Assembly (NCBI GenBank): GCA_001692895.1
Contig: KV748177.1
Span: 3,758,130-3,822,129, forward strand
Length of the DNA stretch: 64,000 nt
Source of the DNA: Cenococcum geophilum 1.58
Taxonomy: Eukaryota; Ascomycota; Dothideomycetes; Gloniales; Gloniaceae
Direction: 5' to 3'
This document shows positions 44,691 to 55,175 of the stretch, in pieces; the first letter of the stretch is position 1, and each line of letters begins with the position of its first letter. The notes under the pieces are model-generated. The model searched no databases. It saw only the letters and a program-made list of their open reading frames with translations, and had not been told where the DNA came from. Both the position numbers and the translations under genes were made by a program.

Positions 44691-44944
44691 ATTGAACGAG
44701 CAACTTAATTGTAAATCTATGGAAATCAAGTGGTATAAATACATGAAAGTAGACCCCGAACTCCGAAGCCCATGACTCATTTCAAACGTATCCGAGACAT
44801 ACGAGGGTAGTGCTAACGCAGGTGAAACAGGGTAATATGCAAGGTCCGGTAGTCGGTTACACATAGGCAGTGATGTCAACGGACTGGATGTATTTCTGTA
44901 TTGGTTTAGATATCCAAAATTCAAAAGTAAATCCGGTTAAGAGC

Positions 44945-46320
44945 CTTGGCTGGCTTGATTTGAACTGGATTTGAAGCCTTGATTATAACCATATATCCGG
45001 TAGATCCAAATCTAAATCTAGGTGGTGAGACGTCGGGTATAGACGAACGCCACTCGAGCAATCTAAGCCAATCGCTATATAATCTTAAGCCGTTGATCGC
45101 TTAATGCCTGTTTTGATCCAAAACAGTTAATCAAACTGAGGTTGATCTAATATAGATTAAGCAGAGGTTATTGACCCTAATCGCGTCGCCCTTATTACTG
45201 GCCTTATTACGTCGTCTCTATTTTTGTCCACCTTAATACCCTTGTTATTTAATCCTCCTAATCCTTCTAATCCTTCTAATCCTTCTAATTATATAGAGAG
45301 CTTGGTTACTGTTACTGGCCGGACAACGCGTAGAGGTAGTGGTAATTATGTATTAAGTAGCCGTGCTGCAGGCAAGGCTCCTGCTGTTCCTCAAAAGCGA
45401 GTTAGTAAGACCTCTAGCGGTGGAAAAAGGAAGCGCCTAAAGACGGCAGTAGATGTAACCAGGCCAGAGTCTTGTTGAACGTAGAAAAGGATGAGGACTC
45501 TGTCTATTGAATATGGCTCTAGAAGCCCTCTATATAGATCAGGTAGGTCCAGACAACTGAGTCAAATAGGTAATAGAAAGTAGGTAATGAGACATTTAGT
45601 CATAAGTTCGTATAGACGATCTAGGTCGTCAGACAGTAGTTCGATGGTGGTAAGCAAGTCCGATTCAGGTCGACAAGTCTCTTAGTCTCTTACCTGTTAC
45701 AAACCCGAACCCAACCCCGCCTACCAAAGCTATATTAGAAGTAACCCTAAACAAATTAGCGATCCTCTAGTTTATTTGAATTATATCTGCCTCTGGTAGC
45801 CTAACCTCGCTCTATTTACCCTTAATGTATTGGCTATACCTCTTATAAGCGCCGAATGCGAACGCGTGTTCAGTTTAGCCAAGCACTTGCTTACTAACCC
45901 TTGCAATTATCTTAAAGCCAATATCGTCCTTAAGCCAAAGCTTTTCCAGAAAGCGTTAGTCCTAACGTTGATGAGCAATATAAGGAGGAGACTGCTGCCA
46001 AGGCTGCCGCCAAAAAGGAAGGCAGGATTACGGGCGGGGTAGATACACAAGCTAGTGGGCAGAAAGACGGGCAAGAAGGTGGGCAGGTAGGAAGATGAGG
46101 TTGATAAGGTTGATAAAGACGATGTAGTCAAATACACGATCCTTAGCGACTAATTTAAACCTCAACACCATGCCAAGACTCACGACAGAATCCAAAGTAT
46201 GTAATCTATTTGGATTATCTGGTTTAACCGGTTATATATCCGGTTAAGAGGCTTGATCTTATTTTTGGATTGGATATAAAGCGATTTTTGTACCCAATCC
46301 AGTCCATTGACATTACCACT
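44945..46320 (+). mobile_element. Decayed hAT transposon, boundaries uncertain
   Basis: The region contains the hAT transposase relic below, flanked by AT-rich ends that resemble each other in inverted orientation (CCGGTAGATCCAAATCT near 44998-45014, and inverted GGATTATCTGG...ATATCCGGTT near 46215-46245). A repeat of CCTTCTAAT units lies near 45260-45290. A block at 46162-46185 is shared with the hAT MITE at 5778-6576. Exact termini and a target duplication could not be defined. Confidence 0.5.
45760..46042 (+). pseudogene. hAT transposase C-terminal dimerisation domain fragment
   Basis: The frame reads NLALFTLNVLAIPLISAECERVFS followed by KHLLTNPCNYLKANIV. This is the hATC dimerisation signature (family pattern IPxxSAECERVFSxAK). 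It ends in a Lys/Arg-rich tail. One in-frame stop precedes the block, and the catalytic DDE part upstream is not recoverable. A Lys/Arg-rich open stretch at 45224-45478 could be a remnant of the same gene. Confidence 0.8.
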
Positions 46321-47643
46321 CAATTATCCTATCACCCGTATCTTCCAACGTTATCGATAAGAATTTGGCCAATCAGGAAGCATGGATTGAGTATAGCCCC
46401 TTAGTGTCATATGCACGGGCCGCCCCTATCGATAACGCAGTACCCTGCCGGGTGATGGGATACCCGATGTAGTATAAGTTACCCACTCGATGTTATAACT
46501 AAACCACCATCTACATCCTTGGCGAGAGTTATGCAAGCCACCTTACTTTACCGTGCAAGCCTCGTACAATGGGGCGCCAGGGGGGGCAGGGGTAAGATGC
46601 TTAATCTTACCCGCTCGGGTAGGTGTTGCAGGAGGTGGATTGCCAAAAAAAGGTTCTATTACAAGCGATTGAGTGAATAGACCCTATTAAAAAGTCGGTG
46701 TAGAGTTGATTTTTACAAGCTCGAAGTCTAAAATTTGGTATACGTGGGTAAGGTCTTAGCACCAAACCCACGCTTTTCCAAAATAGGAACTCCGATAGTC
46801 TGGGTGCTGCCTTGGCAGCAAAGCTCGTTGCATTCACAACCTCAACACCAACTTCTAAGATGCAGCAAATCAGGTTCGTGTGCTATCATCATTGCACGTT
46901 TACCGGGTAGTGTTACATACAGTGAGGTCGTATCAGTCTTTGCTATCAAGGATCCGCTGTTAAAAACCAACTCACCGCCTCGCCTCGTTGGTCTAAGTTA
47001 TCAATCTGATATGACCACAATGCAAGAGTAACACGAATCACGATGAGAAAATAGCGCACAGCCCCAATCACGAGCTGATGGTTGCTCTGATGCAAATTTT
47101 CAGGAGCCCTTAAAGGTAGTTGCAGGGCTAGATAACCTGCCAGCTCTCTGTCAGTCTTACCGAAAAGGTATGTCTCAATGGTTAAGCAAAAATCGCTCAG
47201 CGCCTGAAGCCCAATCTACCCACATCGATTAGCCAATCGAGTTTGTCGTTAGAGTCATCAATGGCCACACTTATTTTGTGCATGCTTCCTTTTATCATTT
47301 TAGCATTTTCGGACAGGCCGATGCCGATTTCTTGCTACGCTGCAGTACAAATATTCCTCTACCTCCTGATACCAGGCCCTACTCCTTATCATCACTCATA
47401 CTCAAAATATCCAAAGCTGGCTACTTCTAGGTTTTCTCGCGGATCATCAGCCTTGTTTGAGGCTGCTGGTGAACTTCTTCAGCCAACCCGACCACCATAA
47501 GATGGGTTAATTCGACGTACCGTACCAGAAGCTAGACGTTAAGCTTCCTGTCAGTCGCGGTCTCCACCATAAGCTAAGTTAGCTAATTAGCCACGCAGTG
47601 AGTTGTACACTCCACTTGATATCTTTTTGGTACTACTATGTAA
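46321..47643. other. Intergenic with a short inverted repeat
   Basis: It holds an inverted GTTATCGATAA pair (46350-46436) and otherwise featureless sequence up to the P-type ATPase. Frames of 60-100 codons on both strands show no domain. In-frame TAA directly precedes the ATPase start codon. Confidence 0.4.
46350..46436. repeat. Inverted GTTATCGATAAG pair, 87 bp
   Basis: GTTATCGATAAG at 46350-46361 is mirrored by CCTATCGATAAC at 46425-46436, with GGCCAATC just inside the left arm. The same combination of words forms the 61-bp palindrome at 16702-16762, so both may be relics of one short inverted-repeat element family. Confidence 0.55.
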
Positions 47644-50493
47644 ATGAAATTCCCATACGTGTCTACGGCATCGAAAATGTTGCGCAATATCCGTAATTGT
47701 TCTCTCTTCCGTCGCGTTGGTCGAGAAGCTTGTAATGTTGAGTCTAGGCAAGGTGGGCACGGTCTAGCCATGCTTATCTCGTCTTCTAATAATCTGATAG
47801 TCGCAATAAATTTGGCATCCTGGCGCAGTCCATCAAATGCTCAAGCTAAGTCAGCAGAAGCTGTTCTAAAGTCGGTAGCCTCTATGACCATAGAGGAAGC
47901 ACAATCGTATATGGAGTCTGGACTGAATGGACTCACAGAGAATGAAGCTGCAGCCCGACTCCATTCAGTTGGTGCTAACATTCTATCAACCAAAAAGCCA
48001 CCTACGTGGTGGCAGATCCTCTTATCTGTGCTTCCGAATCCGTTTAACATTCTCTTGACTTTTCTCGCAATTATTTCTCTTGCAACTCCCCCTCCAAATT
48101 GGTCTACCTTCATCATCTTGGTAGTTATGATTGTTATTTCTTGCTCGGTGCGATTCTGGCAGGAGTACAGGAGTGGAATTGCTGCGGTCAAACTCCAAGG
48201 CAGTGTTACCACTCAAATTCAAGCGCGACGCCAAGTGAACATAGATGGAATCGTTAAGCCGTCTGAGGTGGTCCTTGACATTAAGATGCTTGTGCCTGGA
48301 GATATTATTTTACTAAACCCAGGAGATAACGTGCCTGCAGATTGCCTTCTACTCCAAACTTCGCACCTCCAAATTACTCAATCGAGCTTGACAGGCGAGA
48401 GCGAACCCCAAGTAAAGACCGGCACTACCAAAACAGAAAAAGCTCCATCCACGCTTTTCGATATCGAAAACCTGGCTTTTATGGGTACCAATGTCATTTC
48501 AGGAACAGCCACAGGACTTATTGTCCGGACCGGAGACGACGCCTTCATTGCAACTATCATGAAGCAGCTGAACAAGAAACGGCCTGTGAACTCATTCCAG
48601 AAGGGGGTTCGGAATGTCAGCTTTATGATGATCGGATTTATGGTTGTCATGGTTAGCATTGTTCTCATCATCAACGGGGAGATATCCCACAATTGGCGCT
48701 CTGCCGCCTTGTTCAGCGTTTCGGTGGCCGTAGGACTTGTGCCAGAGATGCTACCTGCTATTGTCAATGCAAACCTTGCCCGTGGAGCGTTTACTCTTTC
48801 GAAGAAGAAGGCTATTGTCAAACGCCTGGATGCGATTCAGAATTTGGGTGGCATGACTGTACTGTGCAGTGACAAAACTGGAACATTAACAAGGGACGAA
48901 ATTGCTCTCTGCCGCAATGAGGACTGTCATGGCGCCACAAATGACCGGGTCTTTCAACTCGCATATACTAATGCGCACTATCAGAGTGGCAAGAAGAACA
49001 GCATCGATACAGCGATACTAAAAGGGCATGAAACGGACGAAAAGCGGGCCCCGACAGTGCTGGGCGAGTTTGTGGCTGAAATTCCGTTCAACTTCGAGAA
49101 ACGTCGATCAGGCGCCATTATTCGAGAAGACGCTACAGGAGCTTTGACCTTGATCTGCAAAGGAGCTTTCGAAGAAGTGCTAACGCTTTGCTCCCTTATT
49201 CGCTTTAACGGACAGCTCGTAGAGCTCAAGGTTACTCACAATGATTTAGTTATTCAGCGTGCTGCCGAACTCAATAACGATGGATATCGCGTACTAGCTG
49301 TGGCTACGAAGGTCATCAATGCAAGCCACCTGAATAACGAGGAAAGTTTTGAGGATATTGAGTCGCGCATGGTACTTGAAGGCCTTTTGGCCTTCCTCGA
49401 CCCGCCGAAAGATGATGCTGCGTTGTCGATTGCCCGGCTCCGGGAATTGGGTGTAGAAACTAAGGTCTTGACGGGAGACAACCTTGGAATTGCTCTGAAA
49501 GTATGCCGCTCAATGAACATGACCGGAAATGTCGAAGAAGGAATCCGCACCATCACCGGCTCCGAACTTGCCGAACTTGACGGACCAGAGTTCCATGAGG
49601 CTGTCCAGCTGTGCACAATATTTGCTAAGCTTGCCCCAAGCCAAAAAGGCGATGTTATCATGAGTCTAAAGGCATCTGGGCATGCTGTTGGTATGCTCGG
49701 CGATGGCATCAACGACTGCGTCGCTCTCCGCTTCGCTGATGTTGGGATATCCGTCGATACAGGCACCAACGTGGCTAAAGACTGCGCCGACGTGATCCTA
49801 ACCGAAAAAGCACTCTCGATAATGGTCGACTGTGTCACCATCGGCCGGTTAACTCATGGCAACACGATCAAATACATCAAGATGGTTGCATCCTCCAATT
49901 TCGGCAATGTCTTCAGCGTGCTTATCGCCAGTGCCTGGCTGCCATTTCAACCTATGACGGCGCTGCAAATTCTAGTCCAAAACCTACTATACGACATTTC
50001 ACAGATAGCAATCCCTTGGGATCGCATGGACAAGGAGTTTGTGCAGCGCCCGCAGCGCTGGAGAAACCGCGACCTGCTCCGCTTCATTGTCATACTAGGT
50101 CCGACCAGTAGCACGATTGACATGTGCACTTTCTGCCTCAACTGGTTCTACTACGGCATCCGCTCCAATAATGATCTGGCCCTAGTTGCACGCTTTCATA
50201 CGCACTGGTTTCTTGAGGGCTTACTAACGCAGACCGTAATTGTGCATCTCCTCCGCACAGCGAAGATACCGGTCATCCAGCGGCGCGCTGCACCTGTATT
50301 GGTAGTCTCAACACTCCTCGTCATGGCCGTGGGGTTATCGCTACCATACATTCCGCCTATTGCCCGTGCACTGGGGTTGGTGAGGCCGGCGAACTCGTTT
50401 CTGGGGTTTTTGGTGGCGGAGATTGCGCTGTACTGTATTGAAGTGCAGGTCGTGAAGATGATGTATATCAAACTATTCGGAACTTGGCTTTGA
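47644..50493 (+). CDS. Mg2+-transporting-type P-type ATPase (MgtA-like, P3B)
   Basis: An intronless 949-residue frame. P-type ATPase motifs are complete: TGES (residues 250-253), a PEMLP motif in TM4 (AVGLVPEMLPAIVNANLARG), the phosphorylated Asp410 in SDKTGTLT, CKGAFEEVL of the nucleotide domain, TGDN, and GDGIND (686-691). The MgtA-type hinge continues FADVGISVDTGTNVAKDCADVILTEK. Bacterial MgtA/MgtB members import Mg2+ coupled to ATP hydrolysis; substrate here is inferred from the family. It differs from canonical members at GDGINDCVAL (usual APAL). A membrane location is certain from the multiple helices at 110-160, 320-385 and after 760. The lack of introns in 2.85 kb, unlike most neighbours, fits acquisition from bacteria. 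Confidence 0.9.
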   Translation: MKFPYVSTASKMLRNIRNCSLFRRVGREACNVESRQGGHGLAMLISSSNNLIVAINLASWRSPSNAQAKSAEAVLKSVASMTIEEAQSYMESGLNGLTENEAAARLHSVGANILSTKKPPTWWQILLSVLPNPFNILLTFLAIISLATPPPNWSTFIILVVMIVISCSVRFWQEYRSGIAAVKLQGSVTTQIQARRQVNIDGIVKPSEVVLDIKMLVPGDIILLNPGDNVPADCLLLQTSHLQITQSSLTGESEPQVKTGTTKTEKAPSTLFDIENLAFMGTNVISGTATGLIVRTGDDAFIATIMKQLNKKRPVNSFQKGVRNVSFMMIGFMVVMVSIVLIINGEISHNWRSAALFSVSVAVGLVPEMLPAIVNANLARGAFTLSKKKAIVKRLDAIQNLGGMTVLCSDKTGTLTRDEIALCRNEDCHGATNDRVFQLAYTNAHYQSGKKNSIDTAILKGHETDEKRAPTVLGEFVAEIPFNFEKRRSGAIIREDATGALTLICKGAFEEVLTLCSLIRFNGQLVELKVTHNDLVIQRAAELNNDGYRVLAVATKVINASHLNNEESFEDIESRMVLEGLLAFLDPPKDDAALSIARLRELGVETKVLTGDNLGIALKVCRSMNMTGNVEEGIRTITGSELAELDGPEFHEAVQLCTIFAKLAPSQKGDVIMSLKASGHAVGMLGDGINDCVALRFADVGISVDTGTNVAKDCADVILTEKALSIMVDCVTIGRLTHGNTIKYIKMVASSNFGNVFSVLIASAWLPFQPMTALQILVQNLLYDISQIAIPWDRMDKEFVQRPQRWRNRDLLRFIVILGPTSSTIDMCTFCLNWFYYGIRSNNDLALVARFHTHWFLEGLLTQTVIVHLLRTAKIPVIQRRAAPVLVVSTLLVMAVGLSLPYIPPIARALGLVRPANSFLGFLVAEIALYCIEVQVVKMMYIKLFGTWL

Positions 50494-51198
50494 GCGGCGG
50501 TATGCTGGGCCGGGGTGTATAGGCAGGTTTGAGCGCAGGGACATGAGCGTAGAGGTGAGGTAAGCATGGGATGATATGAAGATGCATTGCCGTTTCCCGC
50601 TTTATCTTCTCATATTCTATCTAGCGCATCTATACTCATTCACCTTACTGGTTTCATCGATTAGAGTGTTTGGCTGTTTTCAGATTTTCTCATAGTTTAG
50701 CATAATATTTGGTTTATCTCGCTGTAAACTTTACGGTTGCAACTATATCGGCATGGGCGCGAACTAATGGTGATATGTTTAATCATTCAAACAACACCGC
50801 TTTCCTTAAGTCATATATATGTCACAGCATAATAATTAGTGGTGGTGCGGCCCTGCGTATCTTACTACACCGACAGGATCAAGAATGCTAACATAAGTAT
50901 AGGCTCTCTGTTGACAATTAATTTCCTTAGAGGGAAGATACTTATGCTTAAAGATGGTGATCAAGATCACCAATAATAGTTTATGCTTGAAGAAGTCTGG
51001 TTTGTGTGCGGTGCTGTGGGGAGGCTCCAGTCAATTTTCTTGGCGGCAAAGACTTTAAAAACGCAGAGTCATAATAGTTACCCTTCGACCTTCAACCTCC
51101 AACCAGTTCCTGCTGAATCTTTTCTATGGCACTTCTTCACCTTTGATATCCCCCTACCCTGCCCTTACCTTATCGATGATAATAAACACTTAGCCGTT
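50494..51198. other. Intergenic
   Basis: AT-rich, no gene. The reading frame of the next gene is open upstream to 50983, but its first 72 codons look like translated leader rather than protein. Confidence 0.4.
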
Positions 51199-52029
51199 AT
51201 GGGATTTCATGGACCAATCTCCAAAAATGCAGCCCACTCGCACGCCTGGGACACCGTCCTGCCTTCGCGCGCTCTCTCCCACCATAAAATCCCCCACGTT
51301 CTTTGGGGCGACTTCTTATGGGCCGCAGCCTTCCGAGTTCCTACCTCATGTCTCCATAGTATATACTTTGTAGTGCCGAACGACCGTATAGATGCAGCGG
51401 TGAAGGCTATCTCTACCTACCTTCCCTACTGCAAGCGCTCCCCAGCGACGCAGCTAGGACTTCCAAACTCGAGCGGTCCTGCCGACTTTCCAGATATTCC
51501 GGTACTAAAGTATGAGCACTTCCGCATTGGTGTTATCCCTGAGGACCTGGTCGCGTTCGATCCGACAGATATAGCGCGTACTACCACGATAGAGTGCGAC
51601 CACAGCTCTATCCCGGTACCGACGCTGCCAGGGCTACTCGACTCATGCGCTGATGTACTCCGTATCCACAAACCGCGGCTACCGAACCGCCTTAGCATAA
51701 TAGACTGGTTCCTGGGACGCACAATGGCGGATATCCAGCGCGAGTATGAGCGTAAGCTCGCGCTATGCGAACTAGCGAGCCTAGCTGAGTGTTATACTCT
51801 ATTATACTGCTTCCGGAAGAAGGAGAGGGGTTATCGGTGGACTTCTATTGAGGAGTTGCCGGAGAAACACCGCCGGATTGCCGAGTGCATGCGGCCCGAG
51901 AACAGCAGGCACTTCCTTAACAACTTTATAGATTCAGGGAAGTTTCAGTTTCCCGAGGACAGTGACGATGATATTGAGGATAGTGGATGGGAGGACGATG
52001 AAGATGAGGTTCTTGACGACTATGGTTAG
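51199..52029 (+). CDS. Fungal protein of unknown function (nucleotidyltransferase-fold-like pattern)
   Basis: A 276-residue intronless frame from the ATG at 51199 (MGFHGPISKNAAHSHAWD); an upstream in-frame ATG at 50983 would add 72 residues of less protein-like sequence. The core IPHVLWGDFLWAAAFRVPTSCLHSIYFVVPNDRIDAAVKAI resembles a common ascomycete family in which a WG..ha..y.GvP...v..vvPdd..AA pattern suggests a degenerate nucleotidyltransferase-type fold; that reading is an inference. The C-terminus is strongly acidic (EDSDDDIEDSGWEDDEDEVLDDYG). No catalytic acidic pair is obvious. Function unknown. Confidence 0.72.
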   Translation: MGFHGPISKNAAHSHAWDTVLPSRALSHHKIPHVLWGDFLWAAAFRVPTSCLHSIYFVVPNDRIDAAVKAISTYLPYCKRSPATQLGLPNSSGPADFPDIPVLKYEHFRIGVIPEDLVAFDPTDIARTTTIECDHSSIPVPTLPGLLDSCADVLRIHKPRLPNRLSIIDWFLGRTMADIQREYERKLALCELASLAECYTLLYCFRKKERGYRWTSIEELPEKHRRIAECMRPENSRHFLNNFIDSGKFQFPEDSDDDIEDSGWEDDEDEVLDDYG

Positions 52030-53445
52030 ACAGCGGCTGGCTTGACTTTCTCCGTTATTACTGCTGCATCTAAAATTAAAGATTTCCGGCGTGTACTCCA
52101 TTGAGTTGGACCTGGCTACTTTAACAGTTGACTATAGAGTATTAGGAACCTGTCATTATGGCTGCACAACTCCTAGCTCTCGGACAGATTTTTAGACACT
52201 ATCCGTGGCCTTCGTAAGCGATGATGAGCGTTATTGTGGCTTACGATAATGAACGAGGCTTTCCTTGATAAGTCTTAATCCGCAGCACTGAAATGATGAC
52301 TGTGGAGGGTATGTCACAACACACACAAGAAACGCATTTTTGCATTTTGTCAAAAATCAAGATCAAGAATGAGAACTCTGTCCCATTGAGAGCGGCTCTT
52401 GAGCCTCTATATATACAGTCAAGATCAGCTGCCAAGACACACCTGATCTATACCCAATATAGGAAAGCTAAACTGACATGGGTAGTCACGATCATTTGAC
52501 ACATTTTTGGCATCTAAAGGCCTGCACATCATCTTTACGACGCCTTAATTATATTCTAATCTTTTTCCTGCAGAGCATTTAACTGCCTCTGAAACTCTTT
52601 GTAATGCAAGCCTGGTTCCGCATGGGTGCTCTGGGAAAAGAGAGTGTTGCGCTGACGAACACGAGTGTTCCTCTGGAGACGACTTGGTAGTGCTATGGGC
52701 TGCTTGTCAGGCGCTCGATTTTATATGATGCCTGTGCAATGTGTCGGGAGCGGTTTATCAACGACGCATGACCGTCTTCATACTTGGTGATGTTGTGATC
52801 AGACGTCTCTGGGCTACTGGACTGGGACCAGTTGGCCGAGCAATGTTTTTATCATCCCCGCCATTTATCTCTTATACATCATATCATCTGAGAGCAAAGT
52901 CCTTTAGAGGAGATATTCATGAAAGAGGATGATGCTATAATTGCAGCCAGCCTTGGCGGCAAGGATATAGGTAACGATGTGCCAAAATTGCGACGCGTGC
53001 TAAGGTGAATATGCGCGCTGTTATATGTTGAGCTGCGGATAGGGCATTGTTTTGAAAAGCACTACGAGAAATATGTAATTTCTGCGATGAGTGATTTAGA
53101 AGAATATTATGTGGAAGTAAATAAATGGAAATGAATCATGGGAGATCAAAGAAGAGAGATAAGGAGGCGAGCTCGGTGATTCAATACCACTGAATGGCGA
53201 ATATTAGGGCATGATGGAGTAGATTGCACAAAAAATCGATTATTGGCAAGGGAAGCTTCGATCGTGCTTGTAACACGTTAGTTGGAGAACTATATGTTTC
53301 AAGGAATATCGATAAAAGGGGTAGGGTGTCCTTGGCTCCTGCGGGTGAGAGATAATCTCATGTGACAAATCGTGAGGCTGGCCTATCTGTGCCATACTAT
53401 ACATTTGCTGTATGATACAATATCTGGCCCCGCCTTATATTTTCC
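52030..53445. other. Intergenic, AT-rich
   Basis: No gene, repeat or RNA gene is supported. The right end is the 3' flank of the minus-strand TPR gene. Confidence 0.4.
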
Positions 53446-54945
53446 CTATCTACCATTTTCAATTTTACTTAGCCGTTTTAGCCCCTTCTTAGCATTAGCC
53501 ACTCCCTCCGGAAAGCCGATAGCTTTTGCTAAAGCGGCGGCTTCTTCATATCGTCGCCGTGCTTCCTGTATATTCTCGTCCAGCTCAGCAAACTCGCCGA
53601 GATTGTGTGTCGCAACGGCGCAGCCAACGTCACATTCTTCTGTACGGTTAGGTGGAGCGATCGATGCGGCAAGAGTGAGAGCTTTCGATGCCCACTGGCG
53701 GGCTTGGTCGGTGAGGATACCCGGGGATGGAGAGGGTGTATTGGGAAAAGAAGAAGGCGTGGGAGGAGAAGATGATAGTGGAGGTGGCTTTTGTTGAGCT
53801 AGGGATATGGAGAGGTTGTTCACTGGGATTGGGTGGTTAGAATAGACGGGAGATAGAAGCGATTTGAGACCATGGGAAAACTTACTTAGTATAACGGAGT
53901 GACAAGACTTTGGTGGGCACAAAGAGAGCGCTTGTAAGAACAGTGGTGTCGCGAGGTAGTGTAGATTCTTTTCTTCGTAGTGATGTCCAAGAGCTGAAGT
54001 ATGGTTAGTTGTTGTACTCCATGACCCTGGTCGAACGAGGATATACGGTGAAGTGGTGGTGTATAGAACAAAATAAAAGACAACATACATTCCAGCGACG
54101 CTCCTGCTTCTTCATCCGATAGCCAATCGCCTTCGCCTGGCTGAACACCGTCCTGCTCTCTCCTCTGTTTCTCCTTCAAGACTGTCTCAACTGCCTCCAC
54201 TAACCGTTCCTCTGCAGCGTCTCTATTTGCGACATACTGGTTTCCATACAGCTCTCCCAACTTGACATTTAGCGCTACCGTCTTAGCCAGCACTCTGGTT
54301 CTCTTTCCATCGTTCCAATGCTTGTCACCTAGCTCCTCCACCCACCTGAAGCAGTCTCGACGTATAATTTCTAGAACATCGATAGCCACCTTGTAATGCT
54401 GCGCTCTCTCAAACATCGCAGCAATCGAGATTTTGACACCAATTATCTCATCACTAAATGGATCCATTCCCATCTCATCCGCAATTTGCAGGCCCTGTCG
54501 AAAGTATTTGTTTGCTTCTCGCACATCCATGTTGCGGCCCGAGCTATAGAATATCGCGCGCCGCAGTTTCTTCGCTACGGGTTCTGGGAAGTTGTGGTAC
54601 GGTGCTACTATATAGGTTTGGTAGTAGTAAGGGAGATACAGGAAGCCACCCATGCCCACTAGGATGCTGGTAAGACGTCAATTGGTCTGTTTAATGTGGT
54701 GGGGTGGTCGTAGCTGGGGGTGGGGTTTAATACCAGGCCACGGCTAGAGGGAAAGCGAAGGGATTCTCCTGGTAGAGCTTTTTTGCAGAAGCTAATGTTG
54801 AGCCTTCTCGCTTTTTTGTGCATTGCTGTACTGGTATGCGCGCTCGTAACGGCAGTTTCGCGAATGTTTGTATTTGCGGATGGTGTTGAGCTTGAATGAG
54901 GCGTGATATTCGATTGCCAACACGTGGGAATGTTCGGGAGAACAT
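53446..54945 (-). CDS. Mitochondrial inner-membrane TPR protein (Mgr3-like candidate)
   Basis: Exons 54945-54734, 54666-54089, 53993-53886 and 53822-53446 (introns 67, 95 and 63 bp, each with CTAAC/TTGAC-like branch sites) give 424 residues. The Arg-rich start MFSRTFPRVGNRISRLIQ is a good mitochondrial presequence. One transmembrane helix spans the first junction (AFPLAVACILVGMGGFLYLPYYYQTYIV). Helical TPR-like segments follow (ANKYFRQGLQIADEMGMD, AQHYKVAIDVLEIIRRDCFRWVEEL, VATHNLGEFAELDENIQEARRRYEEAAALAKAIG). Topology and repeats fit Mgr3, a yeast adaptor of the i-AAA protease; the orthology is a suggestion. Splicing restores MNNLSISLAQQ in frame, supporting the last junction. Divergent from the SRAP gene. 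Confidence 0.83.
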
Positions 54946-55175
54946 AGCAAGAGTAGGAGGCTTGATCGATTCAAGGGTATCAAGAACTGATGTATAACCA
55001 GCTTCTCTGAGGGCTTCTGATGCCTCGGGGTAAAGATTCGTCGGAGGTTGCAGATCGATATTTAGGGCTGAGTCTCGCCTCTCCAAATGACGTTTCGCCA
55101 GCGGCCAACAGCTTGGAGGCAGCTATAACCAAACGTAACTCTTAACACAGCGACTGTGCTAAAGAGTATGCCATC

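Noticed and set aside
44418..44924. 168-codon minus-strand frame
   Set aside because: It is antisense to the C-terminal part of the HET-domain relic, whose sense strand shows clear family motifs.
50983..51198. N-terminal 72 codons of the unknown protein before 51199
   Set aside because: Open and starting with ATG, but the translation looks like leader sequence and the conserved-looking region starts after the ATG at 51199. Kept as an alternative start only.
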